Positions 8,123 to 16,713 of a stretch of 64,000 bases of DNA are shown in pieces. The notes below the pieces were generated by a model, which did not search any database, was not told the origin of the DNA, and saw only the letters and a list, made by a program, of their open reading frames with translations. The stretch's first letter is position 1, and each line of letters opens with the position of its first letter. Position numbers and translations under genes: made by a program. The DNA comes from Streptomyces sp. Root1304 (GTDB lineage: Bacteria > Actinomycetota > Actinomycetes > Streptomycetales > Streptomycetaceae), in the NCBI RefSeq assembly GCF_001426405.1, contig NZ_LMEP01000025.1:79412-143411 (forward strand), written 5' to 3'.

Positions 8123-9559
8123 TCAGCCCAGGGAGGTCATGACGTGCTTGATGCGCGTGTAGTCCTCGAAGCCGTACGCGGAGAGGTCCTTGCCGTAGCC
8201 GGACTTCTTGTAGCCGCCGTGGGGCATCTCGGCGACCAGCGGGATGTGGGTGTTGATCCACACACAGCCGAAGTCGAGCGTCTTGGACATGCGCATCGCG
8301 CGCGCGTGGTCCTTGGTCCAGACGGAGGAGGCGAGGGCGTACTCGACGCCGTTCGCGAACTCCAGGGCCTGCGCCTCGTCCGTGAAGGACTGGACGGTGA
8401 TGACCGGGCCGAAGACCTCGTTCTGGACGATCTCGTCGTCCTGCTTGAGGCCGGAGACGACGGTCGGGGCGTAGAAGTAGCCCTTGTCGCCGACGCGGCG
8501 GCCGCCGGCCTCGACCTTGGCGTGCGCCGGGAGGCGGTCGATGAAGCCGGTGACCTGCTTCAGCTGGTTCGCGTTGTTGAGCGGGCCGTACAGCACGTCC
8601 TCGTCGTCCGGCTGGCCGGTCTTGATCTCGGAGGCGGCCTTGGCGAGCGCGGCGACGAACTCGTCGTGGATGGACTCCTGCACGAGGACGCGGGTGGCGG
8701 CCGTGCAGTCCTGGCCGGCGTTGAAGAAGCCGGCGACGGAGATGTCCTCGACGGCCTTCGCGATGTCGGTGTCCTCGAAGACGACGACCGGCGCCTTGCC
8801 GCCCAGCTCCAGGTGGACGCGCTTGACGTCCTTGGCCGCCGACTCGGCGACCTGCATGCCGGCGCGCACGGAGCCGGTGATGGAGGCCATGGCGGGGGTC
8901 GGGTGCTCGACCATCGCCTTACCGGTCTCGCGGTCGCCGCAGACGACGTTGAAGACGCCCTTGGGGACGATCTGACCGATGATCTCGGCCATCAGGACGG
9001 TCGACGCGGGGGTCGTGTCCGAGGGCTTGAGGACCACGGTGTTGCCCGCGGCGAGGGCCGGGGCGAACTTCCACACGGCCATCATCATCGGGTAGTTCCA
9101 GGGGGCGACCTGGGCGCAGACGCCGACGGGCTCGCGGCGGACGATGGAGGTCATGCCCTCCATGTACTCGCCGGCCGAGCGGCCCTCGAGCAGCCGCGCG
9201 GCACCCGCGAAGAAGCGGATCTGGTCCACCATCGGCGGGATCTCCTCGCTCGCGGTGATCCCGACCGGCTTGCCGGTGTTCTGCACCTCGGCGGCGATGA
9301 GGTCCTCGGCGCGCTCCTCGAAGGCGTCGGCGATCTTGAGGAGGACCTTCTGGCGCTCGGACGGCGTGCTGTCGCGCCAGGCGGGGAATGCGGCCGCGGC
9401 GGCCTCCATGGCGGCGTCGACATCGGCCGGCCCGGAGAGCGGGGAGGTGGCGTACACCTCACCGGTGGCCGGGTTGATCACGTCGATGGTGCGGCCGTCG
9501 GCCGCGTCGCGGAACTCCCCGTTGATGTAGTTACGCAGCCGGCGCAGCTCGGTGGTCAC
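8123..9559 (-). CDS. Gamma-aminobutyraldehyde dehydrogenase
   Basis: A 478-residue NAD(P)-dependent aldehyde dehydrogenase. Family signatures are the Glu motif HLELGGKAPVVVF and the nucleophile Cys in NAGQDCTAATR, plus the N-terminal NYINGEFRDA and the C-terminal HGGYKKSGYGKDLS. The overall pattern fits the 4-aminobutanal/betaine-aldehyde branch, which oxidises the product of putrescine deamination to GABA. The GTG start at 9559 is used because an AGGAGG site lies about nine bases upstream. The gene is divergent from an Lrp-type regulator and lies close to a class III aminotransferase, which together make up a polyamine/GABA degradation locus. Confidence 0.9.
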   Translation of the reverse strand: MTTELRRLRNYINGEFRDAADGRTIDVINPATGEVYATSPLSGPADVDAAMEAAAAAFPAWRDSTPSERQKVLLKIADAFEERAEDLIAAEVQNTGKPVGITASEEIPPMVDQIRFFAGAARLLEGRSAGEYMEGMTSIVRREPVGVCAQVAPWNYPMMMAVWKFAPALAAGNTVVLKPSDTTPASTVLMAEIIGQIVPKGVFNVVCGDRETGKAMVEHPTPAMASITGSVRAGMQVAESAAKDVKRVHLELGGKAPVVVFEDTDIAKAVEDISVAGFFNAGQDCTAATRVLVQESIHDEFVAALAKAASEIKTGQPDDEDVLYGPLNNANQLKQVTGFIDRLPAHAKVEAGGRRVGDKGYFYAPTVVSGLKQDDEIVQNEVFGPVITVQSFTDEAQALEFANGVEYALASSVWTKDHARAMRMSKTLDFGCVWINTHIPLVAEMPHGGYKKSGYGKDLSAYGFEDYTRIKHVMTSLG

Positions 9560-9765
9560 GTGGCCACCCCTCCTGTCACGTTCTGTCGTCGCACGTCCCT
9601 GTGCTGTGCCCTGTTGGGCAGACAACGCCAGCCTAGTCGCTCGGCTGACGCTTTCAACAGGCCCGGCCCCCGGCATCTTCGGATTCAGTGCCTTTCGAGG
9701 CCTCTCGCAACGAATTACATCGCTCCGGGGTTGCAAGACCGACGAGTCTCGGTGCACAGTGAGGC

Positions 9766-10257
9766 GTGGCCAGTCGAAGCGCAGACTCCAGAACCGGAAT
9801 CGGTTCGTCCCCGACGATCGACGCCGTCTCCCTGGCGATCATCGAACAGCTCCAGGAGGACGGTCGCCGTCCTTACGCGGCGATCGGCAAGGCCGTGGGC
9901 CTTTCCGAAGCCGCCGTGAGGCAGCGCGTCCAGAAGCTGCTCGACCAGGGCGTCATGCAGATCGTCGCCGTCACCGACCCGCTCACCGTGGGTTTCCGAC
10001 GGCAGGCGATGGTCGGCATCAACGTCGAGGGTGACCTGGATCCGGTCGCGGAGGCCCTGACAGGCATGGCCGAATGCGAGTACGTGGTGATGACCGCGGG
10101 CTCCTTCGACCTGATGGTGGAGGTCGTCTGCGAGGACGACGACCACCTGCTGGATGTGATCAACAAGCGCATCCGGACCCTGCCGGGCGTCCGTTCCACC
10201 GAGAGCTTCGTCTACCTCAAGCTCAAGAAGCAGACCTACATGTGGGGAACCCGATAA
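9766..10257 (+). CDS. Lrp/AsnC family transcriptional regulator
   Basis: A 163-residue regulator. The N-terminal helix-turn-helix reads AAIGKAVGLSEAAVRQRVQKLLDQG; the C-terminal RAM ligand/oligomerisation domain runs from about residue 80 and contains AECEYVVMTAGSFDLMVEVV. The GTG start at 9766 has only a weak, very close GAGG, so the message may be leaderless or nearly so. It lies between, and divergent from, the aldehyde dehydrogenase gene and is followed two bases later by the aminotransferase gene, so it most likely controls both in response to an amino acid or polyamine intermediate. The ligand is not deducible. Confidence 0.92.
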   Translation: MASRSADSRTGIGSSPTIDAVSLAIIEQLQEDGRRPYAAIGKAVGLSEAAVRQRVQKLLDQGVMQIVAVTDPLTVGFRRQAMVGINVEGDLDPVAEALTGMAECEYVVMTAGSFDLMVEVVCEDDDHLLDVINKRIRTLPGVRSTESFVYLKLKKQTYMWGTR

Positions 10258-10259
10258 CC

Positions 10260-11621
10260 GTGACCCAGGACCTCTCCAAGACCGCCTACGACCACCTGTG
10301 GATGCACTTCACCCGCATGTCGTCGTACGAGAACTCGCCCGTTCCCACCATCGTGCGTGGTGAAGGCACCTACATCTTCGACGACAAGGGCAAGCGCTAC
10401 CTCGACGGTCTCGCGGGTCTCTTCGTGGTCAACGCCGGACACGGCCGCGAGGAGCTGGCCGAGGTCGCGTACAAGCAGGCCAAGGAACTCGCGTTCTTCC
10501 CCGTGTGGTCGTACGCCCACCCGAAGGCCGTCGAGCTCGCCGAGCGCCTCGCGGACTACGCCCCGGGCGACCTCAACAAGGTCTTCTTCACCACCGGTGG
10601 CGGCGAGGCCGTCGAGACCGCCTGGAAGCTCGCCAAGCAGTACTTCAAGCTGCAGGGCAAGCACACCAAGTACAAGGTCATCTCGCGTGCGGTCGCCTAC
10701 CACGGCACCCCGCAGGGCGCCCTGTCCATCACCGGCCTGCCGGCCCTGAAGGCCCCCTTCGAGCCGCTGGTCCCCGGCGCGCACAAGGTGCCGAACACCA
10801 ACATCTACCGCGCCCCGATCCACGGCGACGACCCGGAGGCCTTCGGCCGCTGGGCCGCCGACCAGATCGAGCAGGAGATCCTCTTCGAGGGCGCCGACAC
10901 CGTCGCGGCCGTCTTCCTGGAGCCGGTGCAGAACGCCGGCGGCTGCTTCCCGCCGCCGCCCGGGTACTTCCAGCGCGTCCGCGAGATCTGCGACCAGTAC
11001 GACGTGCTGCTCGTCTCCGACGAGACGATCTGCGCCTTCGGCCGCCTCGGCACGATGTTCGCCTGTGACAAGTTCGGCTACGTGCCCGACATGATCACCT
11101 GCGCCAAGGGCATGACCTCGGGCTACTCCCCGATCGGTGCCTGCATCGTCTCCGACCGCATCGCGGAGCCGTTCTACAAGGGCGACAACACCTTCCTCCA
11201 CGGCTACACCTTCGGTGGCCACCCGGTGTCGTCGGCGGTGGCCCTCGCCAACCTCGACATCTTCGACAAGGAAGGCCTGAACCAGCACGTCCTCGACCAG
11301 GAGGGCAACTTCTTCAACACCCTGAAGAAGCTGCACGACCTCCCGATCGTCGGCGACGTCCGCGGCAACGGCTTCTTCTACGGCATCGAGCTCGTCAAGG
11401 ACAAGGTCACCAAGGAGTCCTTCACGGACGAGGAGACGGAGCGCGTGCTCTACGGCTTCCTCTCCAAGGCGCTCTACGACAACGGCCTGTACTGCCGTGC
11501 CGACGACCGCGGCGACCCGGTCATCCAGCTGGCCCCGCCGCTGATCGCCGACCAGGGCACCTTCGACGAGATCGAAGGCATCCTGCGCACGGTGCTCACC
11601 GAGGCGTGGACCAAGCTGTAG
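10260..11621 (+). CDS. Class III PLP aminotransferase (putrescine/GABA type)
   Basis: A 453-residue aminotransferase annotated in relatives as GabT-like or aspartate aminotransferase family. The PLP lysine is K283 in CAKGMTSGYSPIGA; the cofactor-binding Gly/Ser region is FTTGGGEAVETAWKLAK, and LVSDETICAFGRLG carries the conserved Asp. The length fits putrescine/omega-amino acid:pyruvate transaminases better than the ~430-residue GabT. The GTG start is two bases after the Lrp stop, with GTGGGGAA as a ribosome site inside the lrp end, so the two are co-transcribed. Inferred role: transamination of a diamine or GABA. Confidence 0.9.
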   Translation: MTQDLSKTAYDHLWMHFTRMSSYENSPVPTIVRGEGTYIFDDKGKRYLDGLAGLFVVNAGHGREELAEVAYKQAKELAFFPVWSYAHPKAVELAERLADYAPGDLNKVFFTTGGGEAVETAWKLAKQYFKLQGKHTKYKVISRAVAYHGTPQGALSITGLPALKAPFEPLVPGAHKVPNTNIYRAPIHGDDPEAFGRWAADQIEQEILFEGADTVAAVFLEPVQNAGGCFPPPPGYFQRVREICDQYDVLLVSDETICAFGRLGTMFACDKFGYVPDMITCAKGMTSGYSPIGACIVSDRIAEPFYKGDNTFLHGYTFGGHPVSSAVALANLDIFDKEGLNQHVLDQEGNFFNTLKKLHDLPIVGDVRGNGFFYGIELVKDKVTKESFTDEETERVLYGFLSKALYDNGLYCRADDRGDPVIQLAPPLIADQGTFDEIEGILRTVLTEAWTKL

Positions 11622-11664
11622 GACCCCGCCGCGGGACCGGTCACCCCGACGGTCTCCCTTGGCA

Positions 11665-11735
11665 TCACGCCGCCCTCACGGCGTGACCCCGGCCCGGGCG
11701 TGCCGCCATCCGAGTGGATGGCGGCCGCCCGGGCC
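11665..11735 (+). terminator. Double hairpin terminator after the aminotransferase gene
   Basis: Two hairpins follow the stop. The first has 8-bp arms at 11665-11672 and 11679-11686. The second is exceptional: arms of 20 and 21 bases (11691-11711 and 11716-11735) pair fully except for one bulged T, around the loop GAGT. It separates the aminotransferase from the ABC transporter genes. Confidence 0.8.
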
Positions 11736-11851
11736 GCGTGCTGTCCGAACGGACGGATCCGAATCCTTACGGTGCCCAGTGACCGACAAGGCCCGTCCTT
11801 CGTTCCCCCGGACGGGGGACACAGATCGGATCCGACATCGAGGTGTACGCG

Positions 11852-12580
11852 ATGGCCCCACCGGACAACGACGTGCTCTGGGCGCGTTCCCTGCACTGCG
11901 CCCTGGGCGGCTCGGACGCGCTCAGCGGCGTCTCCCTCGGCGTCCGCGAAGGCGAGATCCTCGCCGTCGTCGGACCGCGGGGAAGCGGCAAGACCACACT
12001 CCTGCGCTGCCTGTCCGGCCAGCTCGTCGCCCAGCAGGGCGAGGTCTGGTTCAACAGCGGCCCCGTCCACACCCTGGGCCCCGCCGCACGCGAGCGGCTC
12101 CGCCGCGACCGCTTCGGCTGGATCGACCCCGAACCGGGCCTCGTCCCCGAGCTCACCGGCTGGGAGAACACCGCCCTGCCGCTGCTGCTCCGCGGGGTCT
12201 CCCACCGGGCCGCCAGGAGCACCGCCCTGGAATGGCTGGAGCGCCTCGACATCGGCGCCTGCGCCCGCAAGCGCCCGCACGCCCTCAGCCACCCCCAGCG
12301 CCAGCGCATCGCCATCGCCCGCGCCCTGATCACCACCCCCACGGTGCTGTTCGCCGACGAACCCACCGCCACGCTGCACCGGGCCGACGGCGCCCAGGTC
12401 CTGCGCACCCTGACGGCCGCCGCCCGCTCGCACGGCATCACCGTGCTCCTCGCCACCCACGACGGCGAGGTCGCGGCGCTCGCCGACCGCACGGTCGCGC
12501 TCCTCGACGGACGCCGGGTCGGCGCCGTACCCCCGGCGACAGGGGCGGAGGGCGTCGCCGCGTGCTCGCTCTCCGTCTAG
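11852..12580 (+). CDS. ABC transporter ATP-binding protein
   Basis: A 242-residue ATPase of the LolD/MacB-type exporter group. Walker A is GPRGSGKTT, Walker B is TVLFADEPTA, and the H-loop is ATHDGE. The signature motif is degenerate: LSHPQRQRIAIARAL in place of LSGGQ. The ATG at 11852 is preferred to a GTG nine bases earlier because GAGG lies eight bases before it. The next gene, a membrane protein, starts inside its last codons (12562), so the two form an operon. The substrate is unknown. Confidence 0.88.
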   Translation: MAPPDNDVLWARSLHCALGGSDALSGVSLGVREGEILAVVGPRGSGKTTLLRCLSGQLVAQQGEVWFNSGPVHTLGPAARERLRRDRFGWIDPEPGLVPELTGWENTALPLLLRGVSHRAARSTALEWLERLDIGACARKRPHALSHPQRQRIAIARALITTPTVLFADEPTATLHRADGAQVLRTLTAAARSHGITVLLATHDGEVAALADRTVALLDGRRVGAVPPATGAEGVAACSLSV

Positions 12581-13710
12581 CCCGCGGGTCCCACCCCCTC
12601 GTCCTGACGCGCCGGCTCCTCGTCGCCGCCGCGGCCGCGGGGGTGGGTTTCCTCCTGCTCTGCACCCTCGGGTACGCCGTCGGGCACCCGAACCGCTCCT
12701 CGACGTCCGTACTGCGCCTGCTGTGGTGCGCCCTGCCGCTCGCCGCGACCGTCCAGTTCGCCGTCGCGGTGGCCCGTACCGACCCGGCCACCCGGCCCCG
12801 CCCCGGGCTCTCTGCCGTCGGACTCGGCCCGGCCCGGCTCACCGCCATCGCCGCCGCGTCGACCGCCGTGGCCTGCACGCTCGGCTCGGCCGTCGCGCTG
12901 CTGTTCTATCTGCACCTGCGCGGCGACATCACGGGCCTGCCCTTCGACGGCGCCGCCGCCGACCTCCTCGCCGCCGACCAGCCGCTGCCGCTCGCGGCCG
13001 CCCTCACCCTGCTGGCCGTCCTGCCCGTCACCGCCGCCACGGCCGCCGGCCTGGCCCTGCGCCCGCGCACCGCGCCCGCCGCACCGGAGGGCGCCGAGAA
13101 GCCGATGTCGACCGGGCTGCCCTGGGGCATCGCCCTGGTCGCCGTCGGCCTCGCGATCGAGACCTACGCGGGACGCGGAGGCGGCGAAGGACTCCCGCTG
13201 CCGGGCCGCTTCGACGGCAACCCGGCCGGCGTCCTGATCGGCTGGGTCCTGACCGCGATCGGCCTCGCCCTGGCCGGCCCCGGCCTCGTCCACGGCTGCG
13301 GCCGGCTCCTCCAGGCCCTCCGGCCCGGCGCCACCCGGCTGCTCGCCGGCCGCGTCCTGATGGACGAGTCCCGCCGCATCGGCCGGCCCCTCGGCGTGGT
13401 CAGCGCGGTGATCTCCGGGACGCTCGCGGGAGCCTCGCTGTACAGCTCCGGCTCGGGCTCCGGCAGCTTCGGCCCGCTCACCGGCCTCGGCGCGGCACTG
13501 ATCCTCGCCTGCACCACCGCCACCCTCCTGACGGCGGCCCTGGAGTCCAAGCAGGGCCGCGCCCACACCACCGAGGCCCTGCTCCGCATCGGCGCCCCGC
13601 CGACGGTCCTGCGCACGGCGGCCCTCATGCGCGCGGGCGTCCTGCTCGCGGTCTTCCTCCCGCTGACCTGGGCGGTCGCGGAACTGGCGGCCCTTCCCCT
13701 CGCGCGCTGA
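12562..13710 (+). CDS. ABC transporter permease (multi-pass membrane protein)
   Basis: A 382-residue hydrophobic protein that overlaps the ATPase gene by 19 bases from a GTG at 12562. Hydrophobic segments appear near residues 18-36, 53-68, 88-108, 140-165, 185-205, 225-250, 300-330 and 355-375, with an extracytoplasmic Gly/Ser stretch (YSSGSGSGSFGPLTG). The organisation resembles FtsX-like permeases, but I do not see a clean FtsX core, so the subfamily is uncertain. Its pairing with the ATPase is clear from the overlap. A long hairpin follows directly. Confidence 0.8.
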   Translation: MLALRLARGSHPLVLTRRLLVAAAAAGVGFLLLCTLGYAVGHPNRSSTSVLRLLWCALPLAATVQFAVAVARTDPATRPRPGLSAVGLGPARLTAIAAASTAVACTLGSAVALLFYLHLRGDITGLPFDGAAADLLAADQPLPLAAALTLLAVLPVTAATAAGLALRPRTAPAAPEGAEKPMSTGLPWGIALVAVGLAIETYAGRGGGEGLPLPGRFDGNPAGVLIGWVLTAIGLALAGPGLVHGCGRLLQALRPGATRLLAGRVLMDESRRIGRPLGVVSAVISGTLAGASLYSSGSGSGSFGPLTGLGAALILACTTATLLTAALESKQGRAHTTEALLRIGAPPTVLRTAALMRAGVLLAVFLPLTWAVAELAALPLAR

Positions 13711-13716
13711 GGCGCG

Positions 13717-13758
13717 CGGCTCCGCCCCCGACGGACCGGAGTCCCGGGGGCGGAGCCG
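13717..13758 (+). terminator. Hairpin terminator after the ABC permease gene
   Basis: Perfect 14-base arms at 13717-13730 and 13745-13758 (CGGCTCCGCCCCCG and its complement) around a 14-base loop. The GGGGGCGGAGCC type arm is common in Streptomyces intergenic hairpins. It begins six bases after the permease stop. Confidence 0.8.
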
Positions 13759-13783
13759 CACCCACAGCCCCTATCGTGGGCCC

Positions 13784-14920
13784 ATGGCGACGCTCCCCCC
13801 GGCGCACCGGCCGCCCGGCCCCCGCGGACACGGGCGCGAGATCCACACCCTCGACGCGTTCGACGCGGCGCTCGCCCGCCCCGGCTCCCTCGCCGGGTAC
13901 CGGGTGCAGTCCGTCGACCTCACCGACCGGACCTTCGCCCTGCTCACCGCGACCACCACCGGCACCGTCTTCCTCGGCTGCGCGATGCTGCCGGAAGCCG
14001 CCGCGAAGGTCCGCGCCGACGGCGCACTCGTCTTCCCGCCCGTGCCCGACCTGCCCTTCGACCCGTACCGGGCCAGGCTCTACTCCCCCGGCGAACTGTT
14101 CGAGGGGATCGCGGAGAAGGGGTACGAGGGCACGCCCGACGCCCTCGCGTACGCCTGGTTCGGCCGTACCAGGGCCGACGGCGACATCTTCTCCTCGATG
14201 CTCCGCGCGCTCCACGACGACGCCGTCTCCGACGCACTCGACGAACGCCTCGCCGGCGCCCGGGTCGTCGGCGTGATGGGCGGCCACGCGATGGGCCGGG
14301 GCACGGCGGCCTACGCGGGCGCCGCCCGGCTCGGCCGGTCCCTGTCCCGCGCCGGGCTGACCGTGGCGACCGGCGGCGGCCCCGGCGCGATGGAGGCCGC
14401 GAACCTCGGCGCGTACGTGGCACCGCTGCCCGACGGGGCACTGGACGAGGCCCTCGCCCTGCTCGCCGCGGTCCCCTCCTTCGTGCCCTCCGTGACGGAC
14501 TGGGCGCTGGCGGCGCTCCGGGTACGGGCCCGGCTCCCGCACGGCGGCGACTCGGTCGGCATCCCCACCTGGTTCTACGGCCACGAGCCGCCGAACGCCT
14601 TCGCCGGCCACATCGCCAAGTACTTCGCGAACGCCGTGCGCGAGGACGGCCTGCTCGCCCGCTCCACCGCCGGCGTCGTCTTCCTGCCGGGCGCGGCGGG
14701 CACGGTCCAGGAGATCTTCGACAACGCCACCCCGAACTACTACGCCTCCCCGGGCGCCCCCACGCCGATGGTCCTGGTCGACCGCGCCCACTGGACCGAA
14801 CGCCTCCCGGCCTGGCCCCTGCTGGAGTCCCTGGCCGCCGGCCGGCCGATGGAGTCCCGGATCGCCCTGGTCGACTCGATCGACGAGGCCCCGGCGGCTC
14901 TGGAGCGACTCGGGAGGTAG
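13784..14920 (+). CDS. LOG-family (Rossmann, lysine-decarboxylase-like) protein
   Basis: A 378-residue protein. The core of about residues 160-340 shows the LOG nucleotide/phosphoribohydrolase fold: VVGVMGGHAMGRGTAAY, then TVATGGGPGAMEAANLGA, then FLPGAAGTVQEIFD. In cytokinin-activating LOG enzymes the last motif is PGGxGTxxE; here the second Gly is Ala while Gly-Thr and Glu are kept. The N-terminal ~150 residues are not part of the short LOG enzymes, which makes this closer in size to the long nucleosidase type (PpnN-like). Probable nucleotide 5'-monophosphate nucleosidase, unproven. It is convergent with the reductase gene downstream. Confidence 0.8.
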   Translation: MATLPPAHRPPGPRGHGREIHTLDAFDAALARPGSLAGYRVQSVDLTDRTFALLTATTTGTVFLGCAMLPEAAAKVRADGALVFPPVPDLPFDPYRARLYSPGELFEGIAEKGYEGTPDALAYAWFGRTRADGDIFSSMLRALHDDAVSDALDERLAGARVVGVMGGHAMGRGTAAYAGAARLGRSLSRAGLTVATGGGPGAMEAANLGAYVAPLPDGALDEALALLAAVPSFVPSVTDWALAALRVRARLPHGGDSVGIPTWFYGHEPPNAFAGHIAKYFANAVREDGLLARSTAGVVFLPGAAGTVQEIFDNATPNYYASPGAPTPMVLVDRAHWTERLPAWPLLESLAAGRPMESRIALVDSIDEAPAALERLGR

Positions 14921-14923
14921 CCG

Positions 14924-14957
14924 GCGGGTCCGCGCGGGGGCCCGCCGGCGGACCCGC
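14924..14957. terminator. Bidirectional hairpin between convergent genes
   Basis: Arms of ten bases, 14924-14933 (GCGGGTCCGC) and 14948-14957 (GCGGACCCGC), pair perfectly. A competing CGGCGGG/CCCGCCG pairing overlaps it. It fills most of the 43-bp space between the LOG gene and the reductase gene, so it can serve both. Confidence 0.7.
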
Positions 14958-14963
14958 GCGGGG

Positions 14964-15611
14964 TCACTTCCGCCAGAACAGGTGGTGCGTCACCTTGCCG
15001 CCCGGACTCGGGACGACATCGCGGTGGAAGCGGTCCAGGAGCTCGTCGGGCGACTCCCAGAGCCGTGCCCCGGAACCCAGCTTCATCGGCGAGACCGCGA
15101 CGTGCAGGGTGTCGACGAGACCGGCGTCGAGGAACTCACGGATGGTGGTGGCCCCGCCCCCGAGCCGCACGTCCTTGCCTCCCGCCGCCTCCCGCGCCAT
15201 CGCGAGGACCGTGGCGGGGTCGGCGTCGACGAAGTGGAAGGTGGTGTCGGAGAGCGTGAACGAGGGGCGCGGGTGGTGGGTCAGCACGAACACCGGCGTA
15301 CGGAACGGCGGCTCGTCGCCCCACCAGCCGCGCCAGTCCTCGTCGCGCCAGGGCCCGCGCAGGGGACTGAACTTGTTGCGGCCCATGATCTCGGCGCCGA
15401 TGTTCCGCGCGTAGTCCCGCGTCAGGTAGTCGTCGAGGCCGCGGCTGCCACCGGGGTCGGTCCGCATGGGCCAGCTGGCCGTGGCCCCGGCCCAGGAGAA
15501 CATCTCCCCGGGCTCCGCGTGGCCGAACGGCCGCTCCAGGCTCTGGCCCTCACCGGCCCCGAACCCGTCGGACGAGACGTTGAAGTTCTGGACTCTGAGC
15601 AACTGGCCCAT
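14964..15611 (-). CDS. Dihydrofolate reductase family protein (RibD C-terminal-like)
   Basis: A 215-residue reductase-like protein. It begins MGQLLRVQNFNVSSDGF, as DHFR/RibD-C proteins do, contains AEIMGRNKFSP (NADPH phosphate region), PVFVLTHHPRPSF, and the late glycine motif DVRLGGGATTIREFLDAGLVD. Family members bind NAD(P)H; most actinobacterial examples have no known substrate. GGGAGG stands eight bases before the ATG. It is transcribed away from the thiamine transporter, 79 bp from the end of thiQ, on the same strand. Confidence 0.87.
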   Translation of the reverse strand: MGQLLRVQNFNVSSDGFGAGEGQSLERPFGHAEPGEMFSWAGATASWPMRTDPGGSRGLDDYLTRDYARNIGAEIMGRNKFSPLRGPWRDEDWRGWWGDEPPFRTPVFVLTHHPRPSFTLSDTTFHFVDADPATVLAMAREAAGGKDVRLGGGATTIREFLDAGLVDTLHVAVSPMKLGSGARLWESPDELLDRFHRDVVPSPGGKVTHHLFWRK

Positions 15612-15690
15612 GGTGGTTCCTCCCGCGTGGTCGACACACAACACCCAACACCAAGGAGACTCCCCCGGGCCCCGGAACTCATCGCACCCG

Positions 15691-16713
15691 CTACGGAATG
15701 TCGTCCCCGAGCACCACCACGTCCTCCACCCGGAACTCCACTCCCACCCGGGCGCCGTCCTCCGGCGCCTCCCGCAGCGGGACCTCCGCCTCCAGCGCGG
15801 GCCCCTCCGCCGGGCGGAGCCGCACCACGACCTGGCTGCCCCGGAACGTCCGGGACTCCACCGTCCACAGCGGCCCCTCCGCCACCAGCCGCACACCGCC
15901 CGGCCGGACCAGCAGCCGCCGCTCCCCCTCCGGTGAACCGTCCGGGACCGGGACCTTCCCCCACACCGTCTGCGCGACCCCGCCCGTGACCCGCGCCGTC
16001 ACCACGTTGTCGAAGCCCAGGAACCGCGCCACGAACTCCGACGCGGGCCGCCGCCACACCTCGTCCGGCGCACCCGTCTGGGCGATCCGCCCGTCCCGCA
16101 TCACCACCACCCGGTCGGCGAGCACGAACGCCTCTCCCTGGTCGTGGGTGACAGCGAGCACCGTCGTCCCCAGGCTCCCGAAGAGCTGCCGCAGCTCCAC
16201 CACGAGCCGCTCCCGCAGCCCCCGGTCGAGCTGCCCGAGCGGCTCGTCCAGCATCAGCAGCCGCGGCCGGGGCGCGAGTGCCCGGGCCAGCGCCACCCGC
16301 TGCTGCTCACCGCCGGAGAGCGCGCCGACGGACCGCCGCCCGGCCCCCGGCAGCCCGACGAGGTCGAGCAGCTCCCGCACCCGCTCCGCCCGCTCGGCCT
16401 TCCCCACTCCCCGCATCCGCAGCCCGAAGGCGACGTTGCCGGCCACGTCCCGCTGCGGGAACAGCTGGTGGTCCTGGAACATCAGGCCCACCCCGCGCCG
16501 GTGCGTCGGCACCCCCCTCTGGTCGGCGCCGCCGAGCAGCACCCGGCCGCCGTCGAGCGCCTGGAGCCCGGCGACGGCCCGCAGCAGCGTCGACTTGCCG
16601 CTGCCGCTGGGACCGAGCACACAGACCGTCTCGTGGGCGGCGACCTCCAGGTCCACCGCGTCGAGCACGGCCCGCTCCCCGAAACGTACGGTCGCGTCCT
16701 TGATCGAAAGCAT
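15691..16713 (-). CDS. thiQ: Thiamine ABC transporter ATP-binding protein
   Basis: A 340-residue ATPase. Walker A GPSGSGKSTLLRA, signature ALSGGEQQRVALARAL, Walker B LLMLDEPLGQLD and H-loop VTHDQ are all canonical. After residue ~235 comes a C-terminal extension with TOBE-like strands (SEFVARFLGFDNVV, ERRLLVRPGGVRL). By itself it could be an iron or thiamine ATPase. The assignment to thiamine comes from its place as third gene after a TPP riboswitch. Its ATG overlaps the permease stop (ATGA), indicating coupling. Confidence 0.85.
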   Translation of the reverse strand: MLSIKDATVRFGERAVLDAVDLEVAAHETVCVLGPSGSGKSTLLRAVAGLQALDGGRVLLGGADQRGVPTHRRGVGLMFQDHQLFPQRDVAGNVAFGLRMRGVGKAERAERVRELLDLVGLPGAGRRSVGALSGGEQQRVALARALAPRPRLLMLDEPLGQLDRGLRERLVVELRQLFGSLGTTVLAVTHDQGEAFVLADRVVVMRDGRIAQTGAPDEVWRRPASEFVARFLGFDNVVTARVTGGVAQTVWGKVPVPDGSPEGERRLLVRPGGVRLVAEGPLWTVESRTFRGSQVVVRLRPAEGPALEAEVPLREAPEDGARVGVEFRVEDVVVLGDDIP

